Shown here one piece after another: positions 20,659 to 32,340 of a stretch of DNA of 64,000 bases. The notes under the pieces are model-generated. The model worked only from the letters and a program-made list of their open reading frames with translations. It was not told the DNA's origin and did not search any database. A program made the position numbers and the translations under genes. Origin of the DNA: Zygnema cylindricum (Eukaryota > Streptophyta > Zygnematophyceae > Zygnematales > Zygnemataceae). The stretch is from contig JBBHKE010001378.1 of assembly GCA_037447655.1 (NCBI GenBank), positions 834,170 through 898,169 of the forward strand. The letters are read 5' to 3'. Positions within the stretch are counted from its first letter, which is position 1; each line of letters opens with the position of its first letter.

Positions 20659-21545
20659 GGTCACGTGCCCGCCTTCACGAATTCCGGTCTTTGATGGACG
20701 TGAATATCTGTATTGGGCAGATTTGGTTAAGTCTTACTTCAAGCAAGTGAAACTTATTGATGTGTTAAATGGATCATTGGCAGAATCTGATGCCAGTTTT
20801 GATCAGAAAAATGACCAGGCTTTGCATTTAGTAAAGCTTATGATATCAAAAGAATTGCATATGACATATATTAATGTTGCAAAGGCATCAGATTTGTGGG
20901 ATGCATTGAAATCTTCTTATGTTAAAGCTAGTGACCAGCATGAGATTATAACTGCTGGTCAAATCTATGAGTATAAGTACACAGGTGGTAGCATGGTGGA
21001 ATACACTAATCGGTTTCGAATGTTACTGTCAGAAAATGCATGTTCTGGGGGGGAGTTTCTCCCCTTATCATCAGGCCATGATTCTCCTAAAGGGGCTTCC
21101 TAATGAATATAAAGGAGCCTCAGATGAAATGAAAAAATTGTCTAAACCTCTTTGGAATTTGCAAACAGCTATAGAGTTTATCTTGGCAGAAGAGGCTACT
21201 CAGACAGTTTTAGGATTTGGAAAACCAGCTGTAGCATTTACGGCTCAGTTTCAGAGGGAAAATAGATATCAAGGGAATCAGTTTAATCCTCAGTTTGAGA
21301 AATGTGTTTATTGCTATACTGATGGTCACTCCTTCAGAGCTTGTCCTTTGTATATAAAAGCTCTTGAAACAGGTACCTTTCGGAAAGGATGGAGACACCG
21401 CGGACCTCCTATTTCCCAAAAACCTCCGAATAAAATTGTTGCATTTTCAGCGGAGGATACGGAATTGGAGAAGAAAAAGACCGAGGAAACGACACCTGAT
21501 GTGATCAGTTTTCCAAAAACTGATGACAAAGAGTTCTTTGCTCTT
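20601..21545 (+). pseudogene. gag: Copia gag (C2), one frameshift
   Basis: The start chosen is the ATG at 20601 (MTTAASSSSS), inside the LTR; an in-frame ATG at 20459 is upstream but its sequence lacks gag character. Conserved opening CPPSRIPVFDGREYLYW, then the helical gag domain (DLWDALKSSY, YKYTGGSMVEYTNRF). At about 21045 a run of seven G shifts the frame; the next frame continues LPNEYKGASDEMKKLSKP. The CCHC knuckle CVYCYTDGHSFRAC is at about 21303-21344. The single lesion lies in a homopolymer, so a sequencing error cannot be excluded. Confidence 0.9.
20659..20673 (+). other. C2 primer-site position
   Basis: GGTCACGTGCCCGCC directly after the LTR, a diverged version of the 15-mer in B, D and F. 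Complementarity to initiator tRNA-Met is only partial. Confidence 0.45.
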
Positions 21546-23201
21546 GCCAAACTCGACATGATGGAAGGAGAAAAGGACCTCGGATGGATAATGGATTCCG
21601 GCAGCTCTTCACACATGTGTTGGAACAAGTCTTGGTTTAAGGAGATGTCTTCTATTCCTTTACGTCAGATCTTTTATGCTTGTGGCTATGCTGTTGAATC
21701 AAATGCCAAAGGAAACATAGATCTCGATTGTGTGATAGATGGAAAGGTTGTTAAGAGAACTTTGTATGATGTCTTGTATGTTCCAAAGTTCAAGAAAAAT
21801 ATGTTTTCTACGTCTGTAGCTGAAAGCAAAGGCTTTGAGGTTCTCCAGAAAAATGGCAAGAAAATAGTGAGCAAGAATGGAAGAGTAGCTCTAGTAGGAA
21901 CTAGAGGCCCAAACTTTTTGTACCGCATGGACCTGGCTAATAAAATTGATTTTGCGTACTCCAGTGTCCTATGTGATAATGTTTTGTGGCATAAAAGGCT
22001 TGGTCATGTGCACCATGAGAGACTTACTAAGATGATAAACCATAATATGATAGAGGGAGTCAAGCTTGGTCAAAAAGAGTCCCATGTTTGTGATGGTTGT
22101 GCTCTCGGAAAGCTTCACAAGCTTCCTCTACCACAAGTTTCTGATCATCGAGCCACAGATCTCCTTGGTATTATTCACTCTGATGTCTTCGGCCCTTCGA
22201 AAGTTCCCTCTCTTGGTGGCAGCCGCTTCTTTGTCACCTTTACAGACGATTACTCCCGATATAGTCGCCTATACTTCATGAAGGAGAAGGGAGAAGTCTT
22301 CACTCACTTTAAGCACTACAAAATCTGGGCGGAGAAACTTCACGGCAAATCTATTCTTGCTTTGCGAACGGATAATGGTGGAGAGTATGTATCTCATGCA
22401 TTTGCTGATTTTTTGAAAGAGAATGGCATCTCTCGTGAATTTACTGCTCCGTACACACCGGAACAAAATGGTGTTGCCGAGAGACTTAATCGGACTTTGA
22501 CTGAATGTGCTCGATCTATGATGGCCGATAAAGGTGTGGATCCAAAGTTTTGGGGGGAAGCTTTTCATTGTGCTTCTTATATCAGAAATAGAGTGGAAAC
22601 CCGGGCTGTTAGGGGTAAGACACCTTATGAAGTTTGGACAGGCAAAAAGCCAAATGTTAGTCATTTTAGAGTTTTTGGTAGCAAATGTTTTATCTTGGAT
22701 AATCTTCCTAATTGGAAGCTTAGTCCAAAATCTGTACCTGGCGTCTTTTTAGGCTATGATGATGAATCTGCAGGTTATAGAGTGTATAATCCTCAGAGAG
22801 GATGTCTTCAAACAGCCAGGAATATTCAGATTAAAGAAGAAAGTCAATCTGTTGACGTTTTTAGCATGGATGCAGCTGAAAGGAAAGAGAAAATACAAGA
22901 GTATATCATTCTTGAGCAGGTACCTTTTACTCCATCCTCTTCTACTTCTTCTACCTCTCTCCCAAATGCCTCTGGGCCGTCTAATACTCCTTCTGGAGCT
23001 GCTCCTTCTGTCGATGCTCCTCCGAATACACGCCTTGTGCGGCAATCTAAGGAACCAACCGTTCCCGCGTCAGATTTTCCGGGGGGAAGAAGGCAAAGTA
23101 GCCGCCTTCGAGGCGACCGAGTTGAGAGTGCTTTTTCTGCAAGCACAGGGGAGCCGCTTACTATTCATGAAGCTTTTTCCGTTCCTGAAAAGGATCATTA
23201 G
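21546..23201 (+). pseudogene. pol: Copia protease and integrase (C2)
   Basis: Same frame as the end of gag. Protease: WIMDSGSSSHMCW at about 21586-21624. Integrase zinc domain: LWHKRLGHVHHERL and CDGCALGK. Catalytic core: SDVFGPSKVPSLGG, FTDDYSRYSRLYF, LRTDNGGEYVSH and PEQNGVAERLNRTL, so the three acidic residues are in place. The C-terminal copia blocks GKKPNVSHFRVFG and GVFLGYDDE follow. A low-complexity Ser/Pro linker ends in FPGGRRQSSRLRG, then a TAG at 23199 replaces the Trp expected after KDH. Apart from this stop the proteins look complete. Confidence 0.92.
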
Positions 23202-24729
23202 ATCTCGGCTGCAAATGAAGAGATAAAGTCAATTATGGAAGCCCAAACTTGGGAACTTGTGGAGCTCCCACCGAACAGGAAAGCTATCGGTTGTAAGTGG
23301 GTCTTCAAATTAAAATTGAATCCTGATAATACAATTGAAAGATATAAAGCTAGACTGGTTGCTAAGGGATTTAGCCAAAAGGAGGGAATTGACTATGAAG
23401 AGACCTTCTCTCCTGTGGTTCGCTTTCCTACTGTTAGAGTTTTGCTATCTCTTGCTGCAATAGAAGATATGGAATTGCATCAGATGGATGTTAAGACAGC
23501 TTTCTTGCATGGTGATTTGGAGGAAGTAATTTATATGAAGCAGCCAGAGATGTATGCAGAAAAAGGGAAAGAAAATCTGGTCTGTAAACTGTTGAAGTCC
23601 CTTTATGGTCTGAAACAGGCTCCGAGGCAATGGAACCTGAAATTAGATGAGTTTTTAACCAATCTAGGCTTTACCAGGATCAGTTCAGATCACTCAGTCT
23701 ATGTAATGCAAGGTGATGATGGAGTGATTTATGTGGCAGTTTATGTAGATGATTTGCTACTAATTAGCAAATCCATCAATGAGATTAATAAAATAAAATC
23801 AGCTTTGAATTCCCGGTTTGAAATGAAAGACTTGGGTGAGGCTAAGTATATTCTAGGAATTCAAGTAGAAAAGAGACAGGAAACAGAAAATTATTTATTT
23901 AACTCAAAAGGAAGCAATCAAGAACATGTTAGAAAAGTTTGGCATGTCGGACGCAAAGGGGAGTGCCACTCCTATGGAATTCAGGCAGAAATTGGAAGGC
24001 ACGGAAACGGATGGTGGTGTTTTGGTTGATGGTTTCTTAGATTCAGGGGAGGCAGATTCTATGTCCTCCATTCCTTACAGGCAGATTGTCGGAAGCCTCA
24101 TTTATTTCATGAATTGTACTCGTCCCGACATCGCAGCAGCGGTTGGAGCCTTAAGCCGAAGCCTTCAGAATCCAAGGAAATCAGACTATGAGGCAGCAAA
24201 GAGAGTTCTTCGTTATCTTGCAGGAACTCAAAATCTTAGACTCTCTCTCGGTGGAGAGGAAGTCAAAATTCATACATGGAGCGATGCGAGCTACGGAGAT
24301 ATGCCGAGCCGACGCTCCACCACCGGATACATTTTGAAGATCGGAAGTGGAACTTGCTGCTGGAGCAGCAAACTTCAGAAGGTAACGGCTCAGTCTACCA
24401 TGGAGGCTGAGTACATGGCTGCCAGCTCGGCAGTTAAAGAGTTACTTTGGGTAAAGTCTCTTCTCCAAGAGCTTCTCTTTATGCAATCTGGACCACAGAT
24501 AGTGTGGTGTGATAATCAGGCAGCAATCGCTATTGCATCTAATCCCAGTCATCACTTTAAGAGTAAGCACATTGATATCAAGCTACACTTTGTAAGAAAA
24601 AAGGTGATGGGAAAAGTCTTGAAGTTGAGTTATTTACCGGATGAGCAAATGGTGGCTGATATGATGACAAAACCCTTACCTGCTCCCAAATTGAAGTTCT
24701 GTAGAGAGGCTTGTGGACTGAGTGACTAG
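23202..24729 (+). pseudogene. pol: Copia reverse transcriptase and RNase H (C2)
   Basis: After the TAG: IGCKWVFKLKLN, ARLVAKGFSQKEGIDYEETF, MDVKTAFLHGDLEEVIYMKQP, LYGLKQAPRQWN and AVYVDDLLL (catalytic box at about 23737-23763). At about 23870 an extra A in gtagaaaagaga shifts the frame; reading resumes as DRKQKIIYLTQKEAIKNML and continues to RNase H (HTWSDASYGD, STMEAEYMAA, IVWCDNQAAIAIAS, MVADMMTKPLPAPKLKF). The stop at 24727 lies just before the polypurine tract. One stop and one homopolymer shift are the only defects seen. Confidence 0.92.
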
Positions 24730-24752
24730 CAGAGTCTAAAGCTTTAGGGGAG

Positions 24753-25489
24753 TGTTGTTTTTAGAAAGCTTTAGTCCTCTGTATGCCTCAGCTGTGAGAG
24801 AGAGCTGTTCAGGACTTAAGCTATTTTTGGTTGAGTTCGGTTCAGTACTTACCAAAATTAGTGTGACAGTGAAGTTGGGAGTTCACGGTTCATTCACACT
24901 TGGGACACGTGTCGTCACTTGGGAGAATGCGTGATTATGTCCTCCGTGGACGTACGGAAATTCGGCAGGACCACTGGACTTCGTGAAGTAAATTCTACGG
25001 TGCCAAATCCTCTAATCGGACCGCTGACAGCCGCCGCCAACAAATAGTGACGAGGCGTGACTAGATCATTATCACTTTACGTTGTCTGAACTTCGGTGTA
25101 AATATTTGTGATAGAATGTTAGATGTACGGCTGGAATGCCTCCGTACAGCTTAGTGTAGTTTCGGTGTATAAAAGTAGGACTTAGTGAATTTGATTTTTA
25201 GGAACAAATGATATGAAAACTGTACACTCAGTTTTATGTAATTTCATTTCTACATATCTCACAGATTTGTGAGCGGAATTGATTGAATTTTGTGTGTGTG
25301 TTCCTTTGTATGTTATCTACATTGTGGCAAAGTTTCAGGAAGTTTGGAGCGTTTTTCTGAAAGTTATAGTCTGTCAAAGTTGCTGTTCAGCCATCGGTAT
25401 TTGTGGAAGCTTCCTCTCTTGATTTTTTCTACGATGACTACTGCTGCATCTTCTTCATCTTCAGTACCAACACTTGTCTCAGAACAACA
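24753..25489 (+). repeat. C2 3' LTR
   Basis: Preceded by gctttaggggag (24741-24752). Differs from the 5' LTR at three sites noted by eye. Confidence 0.95.
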
Positions 25490-28300
25490 ATACCCAGTCG
25501 TAGACTTCCTACTAGGCACACCACCATAGCTAGCATCACTCCAAGTATTAATACTAACCTTGTCCCCTCCCAAAGTAAGCCAAAGATTTCTAGTCCCAAC
25601 AAGATATCTTAAGACCCTTTTTGCTGCCTCCCAATCTCTCTTTCGTGGATTTTGTAGACTTCTACTCAACACACCAACAGCTGCAGATATATCAGGCCTA
25701 GTGCAATTCATGAAGTAAATCAAACTTTCTACTACTTGCCTGTAGGGTACTTGGGACATAAATTTTTGCTCTTTTGCACTGAGTTCCTCATCTATTATGA
25801 CTCCAAACTCATGCTCCATTCCTTCAAGTTTTTGCTTATACTCCATAGGAGTTGCACAACCTTTGGCATCAGCCAAGCCAAATTTTTCCAACATGTTTCC
25901 TATTGTTTCTTTTTGAGTTAGCCTAATGATTTTCTTTTCTCTATCTCTTTCAACTTGTATTCCAAGAATTTATTTAGCCTCACCCAAATCCTTCATTTCA
26001 AATTTTGAATTAAGAGCGTGTTTTACTCTAGCAATTCCTCCTTTGTTCCTACTAATTAGCAGCAAATCATCAACATACACAGCAATGAATATCACCTCAT
26101 CAGGATTATCACCACACATCACATATACTGAATGATCTGAGCTAATTCTAGTAAACCCTAATCGTGTCAAGAACTCATGTAATTTTCGGTTCCACTGCCT
26201 AGGGGCCTGTTTTAGGCCATACAATGATTTTAAAAGTCTGCACACAAGATTTTCTTTTCCTACTTCCTCATAACCCTCAGGCTGCTTCATATAAATGACC
26301 TCATCTAAATCACCATGCAAAAAGGCAGTTTTGACATCCATTTGGTGGATGTCAAAATCCTCTATAGCAGCTAATGTAAGTAAGATGCGGACAGATGGAA
26401 ACCTTACAACTGGTGAAAATGTTTCTTCATAATCAATCCCCTTCTTTTGATTGTATCCCTTAGCAACCAAGCGAGCCTTATACGTGTCTATGGTATTATC
26501 TGGGTTCAATTTTAACTTAAACACCCATTTACTTCCAATAGCCTTTCTTCCTGGAGGAAGTTCCACCAGATCCCAAGTTTGGGCCTCCATGATGGACTTC
26601 ATTTCCTCATTGACGGCTTCCACCCAATGTTCCCTTTCATTACTCGAAAAAGCTTCTTTCAATGTTAAAGGCTCTTCTATGTGTGCAGAATGAGCAAAGG
26701 CTGCATTTTCTCCCCTGAGTCGTGCACTTCGCCTCACTCCACCTGGAAATTCTGTCGCTGGTATAGATGGTTGGGTCCTCCTCCTTGATACATGTGATTC
26801 TTCTTGTGATTCAGTTTCAGCTTGAGGTAGAGGAGATTCTACAACTCTTTCAGGCATAACACTTTCTGTTTCTGGTGGAGAAGATGATTCCAAGTCATTT
26901 TGACTTAAACTAGATGCATTTTCTACATTTTTCTTGAAAAATAAAGGATTTTCCTCTAAAAAGATATAATCAACACTTTTATCTTTCTTTTCATTGCTAC
27001 ATTGACTAAATACATCTACTCCTCTTCCCTCATCCTTCACTATGATGTTTCTGGCTACCACATTTCTATTTCTCTTAATGTCATATACTTTATAACCCTT
27101 GGCATGATCATCATACCCTAAAAATATACCTGGTATACCTTTTGGCTCTAATTTCCATTTTTGTGGATCATTATCTAGCAAAAATACCTTATTTCCAAAC
27201 ACTTTGAAGTGACTTACATCTGGTTTGTGTCCTGTCCACATTTCATAAGGAGTTTTATCTTTTATTGCCCTTGTTTCTAGCCTATTTCTCACATAAGCTG
27301 CACAATGCATAGCCTCTGCCCAAAATTTGTAATCTATGTCCATATCAGCCATCATTCTCCTAGCACACTCTGATATGGTCCTGTTCATCCTTTCTGAAAC
27401 ACCGTTTTGTTCAAGAGAATAAGGAACAGTTAGTTGACGTGAGATTCCATGCAATTTTAGGAATTCTGCAAACTCATTAGAAATGTACTCCCCTCCATTA
27501 TCAGATCTGAATCCCGCTATCTTTCTCTCATTTAGATTCTCAACCCAAGCCTTATACTCTTTAAATTTTGAAAAAACTTCATCCTTACTTCTCAAAAAAT
27601 AAACTGTAGTAAATCTACTATAGTCATCAGTAAAGGTAAGCATAAACTTAGCACCTCCCACAGATGGATACCTAGATGGCCCCCATACATCTGAATAAAT
27701 TAGTTCTAGCACCGTGCTACTTCTATGATCAGTTTGCGAAGGGAAAGGCAACTTATGAATTTTTCCCATTGCACAACCATCACATACATTTGATGCTGGT
27801 TTTTGACTAATTTTTACACCTTCCACCATTTTTTGATTTACCATCTTTTCTAATCTATCATAATTCACATGTCCTAAACGTTTATGCCATAAATCATAAT
27901 CACTGATTACACTTGAGTACATAACATCATTGTCATTATCATTTGCAAGACTCAACCGATACAAATTGTTTCCTCCACCAAATCCTTCTGCAACTATTTT
28001 CCCATTCTTACTCACTGTTTTCTTTCCATTCTCAGATATAGTTTTAAAACCTTTCTTTTCTACCACTTACGTAGAGAAAAAGTTTCTTTTAAAAGCTGGG
28101 ACATGCAACACATCTTCCAAAACCCTTTTCACAGGTTTTCCCTCTACGTTCAACATAAGTGACACCCTCCCCTTTGCTTTTGACTCAACAAAGGTATCAT
28201 CACTAAAATAAATTTTGATGGGTGAAATAGATTGAATACTTTCATATAGATGGCGATTGCGGCACATGTAGGCAGATGCACCGGAGTCCATTATCCATTC
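25490..28300 (-). pseudogene. pol: Element D protease-integrase-reverse transcriptase
   Basis: Minus strand, open except for single stops. Protease WIMDSGASAYMC at about 28265-28300. A TAA near 28067 (FFST*VVEKKG). Integrase: LWHKRLGHVNYDRL, CDGCAMGK, YSDVWGPSRYPSVGG, FTDDYSRFTTVYF, FRSDNGGEYISN, LEQNGVSERMNRT. A linker rich in Ser/Pro/Glu. Reverse transcriptase: GSKWVFKLKLN, ARLVAKGYNQKKGIDYEETF, MDVKTAFLHGDLDEVIYMKQP, YGLKQAPRQWN, AVYVDDLLL. A TAA near 25970 (GEAK*ILGIQ). The RNase H start WSDASYGGVPSRKSTTGY runs into C2 at 25490. Confidence 0.92.
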
Positions 28301-29323
28301 GTCTTCCTCCACGCCTTCCGTTGCTTGTGCCATCGCAAAGTATTTCTTTTCGCTGTTGATAGGATAGCTGCTCACATCCTCCTCCTTTAGTTCGTTGAAT
28401 AGAGAAGTTGGCCGTCCACCAGATTGAGAAAGAACCCGGCTTTCGTCCCAACCAGAGCGAAAATTTCTTGTAGCTTTCGCTCTCTTGTAGGCATTACACA
28501 ATCTGAAAACATGGCCTTTTTCATCACAATAATAGCATGTCAAAGGTGTCCTTCTAGGACCACTACCTCTGCCACTGCCATTGCCAATCTTAGAGTCTGA
28601 AAACTGGTTAGCTAGTGCCTGAACAGACTTACTACTACCTCTTTGTGACATTTGGTTAGCTTCTTCACTCAAAATAAGTTGAATTGCTAATGCTATGTTC
28701 CATTGACGCTGTGGAATAGCCGTAAGCCTATCCATGGCTCCCTTATATTCATCGGGCAAAGTTCTCATCAACATCATAGCCTGTTGAGGTGGTGAAAAGT
28801 CCCCACCTGCACTAGTACTCTGAAGAAACAACCTTTTCATAGCATGACAATGATCTGACATACTACCTCCAGAATACTTAAATTCAAAAATATGAGTGGC
28901 TATGTTAGTCTAGACGGTAACATCTAGCTGAACATACATAGTACGTACACTAAACCAAACATCAGATGCTTTCTTCATCTCAAGATACGACATTACCAAA
29001 TCTTTTGTCATAAACTGCTTCAAAACATTGAGGCAATGGAGATTCTTCTTTCTCCAATCCGGCGCAGTCACATCCGCTAATCCTTCCACAATGGGTGACA
29101 AATCCCTCTCCTCAAAATATGAGCTCAACATATCTTCCCAGTATAAGTAGTCAGTTCCGTCAAAAATAGGCAATTTGGGCGGTGGGCCCATAACCTGTTG
29201 AAGGTCATGGGCATTAAGACTCGGCTGCGATCCACTCCCACTAGGAGTCACACTTGCACCAGCAGGTGGAGCACTAGGGCTAATAGGAGCACTTGCAACA
29301 GGAGCTGACCCATTATCAGACAT
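28301..29323 (-). pseudogene. gag: Copia gag (element D)
   Basis: Starts at the ATG at 29323, in the LTR; the first 42 codons or so are LTR sequence (Ser/Ala/Pro-rich). Then QVMGPPPKLPIFDGTDYLYW over the primer site, the helical gag domain (KASDVWFSVRTMY, FKYSGGSMSDHCHAMK) with a TAG near 28910 between them, and a CCHC knuckle CYYCDEKGHVFRLC at about 28500-28541. A single nonsense codon breaks it. Confidence 0.9.
29181..29195 (-). other. Primer binding site of element D (half initiator tRNA-Met)
   Basis: Minus strand GGTTATGGGCCCACC, exact, directly abutting the LTR end at 29196 and encoding VMGPP in Gag. Confidence 0.85.
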
Positions 29324-29879
29324 GTTAACGGAAGCAAACCCAAAGAGAAATGCCTAAAAGACTAGATCTATATTGTAAGATATGTTACTCCCAAAGAAAG
29401 AGGTCTTTCAACCAAAAAAACATGTACTACCAGCAAATTAGAGACAAAAGAGCATAAAACACCTTAAACTGCACTTAGTGCTCTCATTTCCTTAACTCTT
29501 GTGTAGAATGTACATTCTGTATTGAATTGATCAATTCTAATTGAACTAAATACTCAAAAGATCTAGAAAACATCTAAAATATCTAGAAAACATCTAAAAC
29601 GTATGTACATGGTTCACCATACACTGTACTAACAAAAATCTAAGTGTTTGGACCAGAATTGTCCACTAACAATATCTATACCCTAAAAATCCGGGTGATT
29701 CTTATCACGTCTACATTCATTGGCGGCCCTACACACTAATTAACTTAAAGATATCAATTCGTGTAGATACTACAAAAAATCCACACTAAATTTGGTCAAT
29801 ATTGAACAGTTGGTATTCCAAAAATATTCTAAGTCCTAGACTCAAATTTCTAAGACTTACTAAAGCTTACTTTTCAATA
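29196..29879 (-). repeat. D 5' LTR (684 bp)
   Basis: About eight differences from the copy at 18812-19495 (roughly 98.8% identity). Includes the gag ATG at 29323. Confidence 0.92.
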
Positions 29880-30497
29880 CGGTCTATATTCCACACTAAT
29901 TATTTTATTCTCAACCTTCTCCCTAACAAAGCTCAAACAAATATCCATATGATTCGCTTTAAAATAATGCTTAGGGTTTGCCGCAATTGCAATTGTAGCT
30001 TGATTGTCACAAAATATCCTTTGCACTCCATTTTTCATATATCCCAATTCTTGAAGCAAAGATTTCCCCCACATTACATCTTTCACAGCCAAACAAGAGG
30101 CCATGTACTCAACCTCCATGGTGGACTAAGAAATCACCTTTTGTTGCTTGTTGCTCCAACAACAAGCCCCATTCCCAACATACAACACATACCCAGAAGT
30201 ACACCTCCTCATCGGAGCATCCCCATAACTGGCATCACTCGAAGTGGTGATGTCAGTGTTATCCCCTCCCAAATGCAAACACAAATCTCTTGTTCCTATC
30301 AAGTATCGCATGACCCTTTTGGCTGCTTCTTAATCTTTTTTCCTATGATCATTCAGACTCGTACTTAGTTCCCCCACAGCTGTTGCTATATCACGACGAG
30401 TACAGTTCATAAAATAGATCAAACAACCAACAACTTGTCTGTACATAATAGTTTGCATGAACTTGCTTTCCTCAGGTCCCAACTCATTATCTAAGAT
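29880..30497 (-). pseudogene. pol: Element E reverse transcriptase end and RNase H
   Basis: Minus-strand copia tail: YRQVVGCLIYFMNCTRRDI, YLIGTRDLCLHLGGDNTDITTSSDASYGDAPM, STMEVEYMASCLAVKD, IFCDNQATIAIAANPKHYF, ENKIISVEYRP, running into the CGGTC join with element D. A stop replaces Trp near 30332 (KKD*EAAK) and another precedes STMEVEYM. The 5' side is cut at about 30497, inside DNELGPEES, and meets a gypsy LTR fragment; the rest of E is missing. Confidence 0.88.
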
Positions 30498-30896
30498 TGT
30501 CAAGCGAGCCGGAAAACATCAGAGGAGGGCCCACTGCCCGGGTAATTGGCATTGAAGTCTTGCAAACAACCTTTTCCAGAATGCGAATGCTCCCCATAAC
30601 CATGCTTGTGCCCAATGCTGCCCGCCTTGTTCCTGTGAGCATGCATGCAAAGGTGGTGATGAGAGCTTGGGAAGGGCGAAAAGATATCCCCTCCCCTTTC
30701 TCCTTCCCCCTCCTGGCCGGGGGAAAAGAGGGAATCCTTAGAGGTGGAGCCTGGTCCTTGATTTCCCCCCCTTTAGTCAACTGTGACTAAGACTTTCGAA
30801 TAATTACCCCCCCAATTCGCAATTCCCGCAGAACTAGAGAGCAGAGGGTTAAGGACGAGGGTCCCAAAAGGAGGGGAGATAAGACTGATGCCAACA
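30498..30896 (-). repeat. Gy1 3' LTR, partial
   Basis: Begins TGTTGGCATCAGTC on the minus strand, as does the Gy2 LTR at 50122. Its distal end is replaced by element E at about 30497. Confidence 0.8.
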
Positions 30897-32340
30897 CTAG
30901 TCGCATCGATCATAGACCAGTACAAAATTCAAGGAGGAAGAGGAGAGGCTTTTGTAGGAGCACAAAGGGGGATCAGCAAAATAGGTAAGGTGGAAAGTAG
31001 GTTTGTCTTCCAATCCCCATAGGTGACAAGGAGCCACATTGATCTGATTTTCCTTGATCCTCCGCCCATCCTTCCCTTCAAGTGTCAAGACCCCCTTATT
31101 GGAGACTTCCACTACTTTCAAAATCACCCTCCCCGCTGAAATGTCCAGAGTATCCTTTTTCTGTTGCATCCGATACACGAAATCCCCGGGCAGAAATCGC
31201 CGTTGCCGCGGGACAAAATTCCCGCTCCGGCGTTGCGAATACCAGAGTTGATCTCGGTGTTGAGCTGCTTGTAAATTCCCCTTGGCTAGAGGCATTTCTT
31301 GGTGAAATACCTTAGCCCTGTCGGCAATCAATTTTTTGACCGTTCCCTTGCTGTCCATCTCCGGAAGGACCAGTGCTTGGGCCGAGGCAGCGCCGGGGAG
31401 GATGGGATGCCGTCTGAACAAAATGAAATATGGACAGTAGGAGTGGAGGGATGGTTGTCGGTTGAATCGGTACCCCATGGCGATCCAAGGCACCCTTCTA
31501 TCCGACTCTCCTAGATCATCTTCCACAGCATATTTACGCAGTGATCGCTTCACTGTTTGCACGCACCTTTCGGCCAAACCGTCGGCTTGTGGGTGGTCTC
31601 GGCTGGTCAACCGGTGGTCGATGAGGCACAATTCCAACAAGTTGGAGAATTCTCCCGCAAATTCGGAGCCTTGGTCGGTCAGAACTTCGGCCGGGGCCCC
31701 AAATTGGGAAAGTACTCTTTGCAAAAATGCGTCCGCAATCGCCTTGGACTCCTTCCTGGGTAAGACCACCAATTCGATCCACTTGGAAAAATGCTCTATC
31801 ATTACCAATACAAAGCGTTTCCCTCGTCTGCTAGTGGGAAGAGGGCCCAGCATATCCAAAGACGATCGATAATACATTCCCCTGATAGAAAGGGAATGAA
31901 GCTGAACACCTCCCTTTTTGTCGAAAGCGGCTTTGACTCGGCACCAAAGGAACACGTCTGCACAATCCGGTTGACTAGGGTCCGCAACCTGTGCCACCAG
32001 TACGATTGTGCGACCAATGAGGTGGTCCGTTTCTGCCCAAAATGGCCACACTGCTGGTGAAGGTTTAAAATAAGAGTCTCCCTGTCGGCCGGAGGAGGAT
32101 CCACTTTCCTCGTCCCATCTGCCCACTTCCTGATTAAGATGCTACTTTCCCATTTGTATGTCGCCATTCGTGTTTGCACTCGAGATAACTACACTCCTGA
32201 CAAATGCGGAAGAGGGAAACCTTGTTGGACAGATTGGAGGGCGTCAGGATCGTTCCAAATATCTTTCCGTCCTGCCGCTATTGGCGCCTGCCCCTCTACG
32301 TCTACAGAGAAAGTTGACATTTCCCCCCCAGATTGAGGAA
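30897..32340 (-). pseudogene. pol: Gypsy integrase (Gy1)
   Basis: Zinc-binding region with LHQQCGHFGQKRTTSLV, then a shift, and the DDE core in one frame: SLDMLGPLPTSRRGKRFVLV, VLTDQGSEFAGEF and DHPQADGLAERCVQTVKR, giving the D, D and E residues. A GPY/F-like C-terminal module follows (LPGDFVYR, GRVILKVVEVSNKGV, IKENQINVAPCHL). No chromodomain; the frame ends at 30897 with a Ser-rich tail, next to the LTR. The zinc part and the core lie in different frames, so the gene is broken near 32130. Integrase joins cDNA ends to the host chromosome. Confidence 0.88.

Larger units (their letters stand above)
19922..25489 (+). mobile_element. Full-length copia element C2 (5568 bp), youngest in the nest
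   Basis: Plus-strand copia with two 737-bp LTRs (19922-20658 and 24753-25489). Three differences were seen between them (about 99.6% identity). Perfect target duplication ATACC (19917-19921 and 25490-25494), inside RNase H of element D. All coding domains are present with only three lesions: an extra G near 21045, TAG for a Trp codon at 23199, and an extra A near 23870. It is the most recently mobile element in the window. Confidence 0.95.
18812..29879 (-). mobile_element. Copia element D, split by C2
   Basis: Minus-strand copia with two 684-bp LTRs (18812-19495 and 29196-29879) and flanking duplication CGGTC (18807-18811 and 29880-29884). About eight differences between its LTRs. Removing C2 and one ATACC copy leaves a copia of about 5.5 kb with gag, protease, integrase, reverse transcriptase and RNase H in order, broken by in-frame stops but no clear frameshift. 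The LTR begins TATTG rather than TGTTG. Confidence 0.93.
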
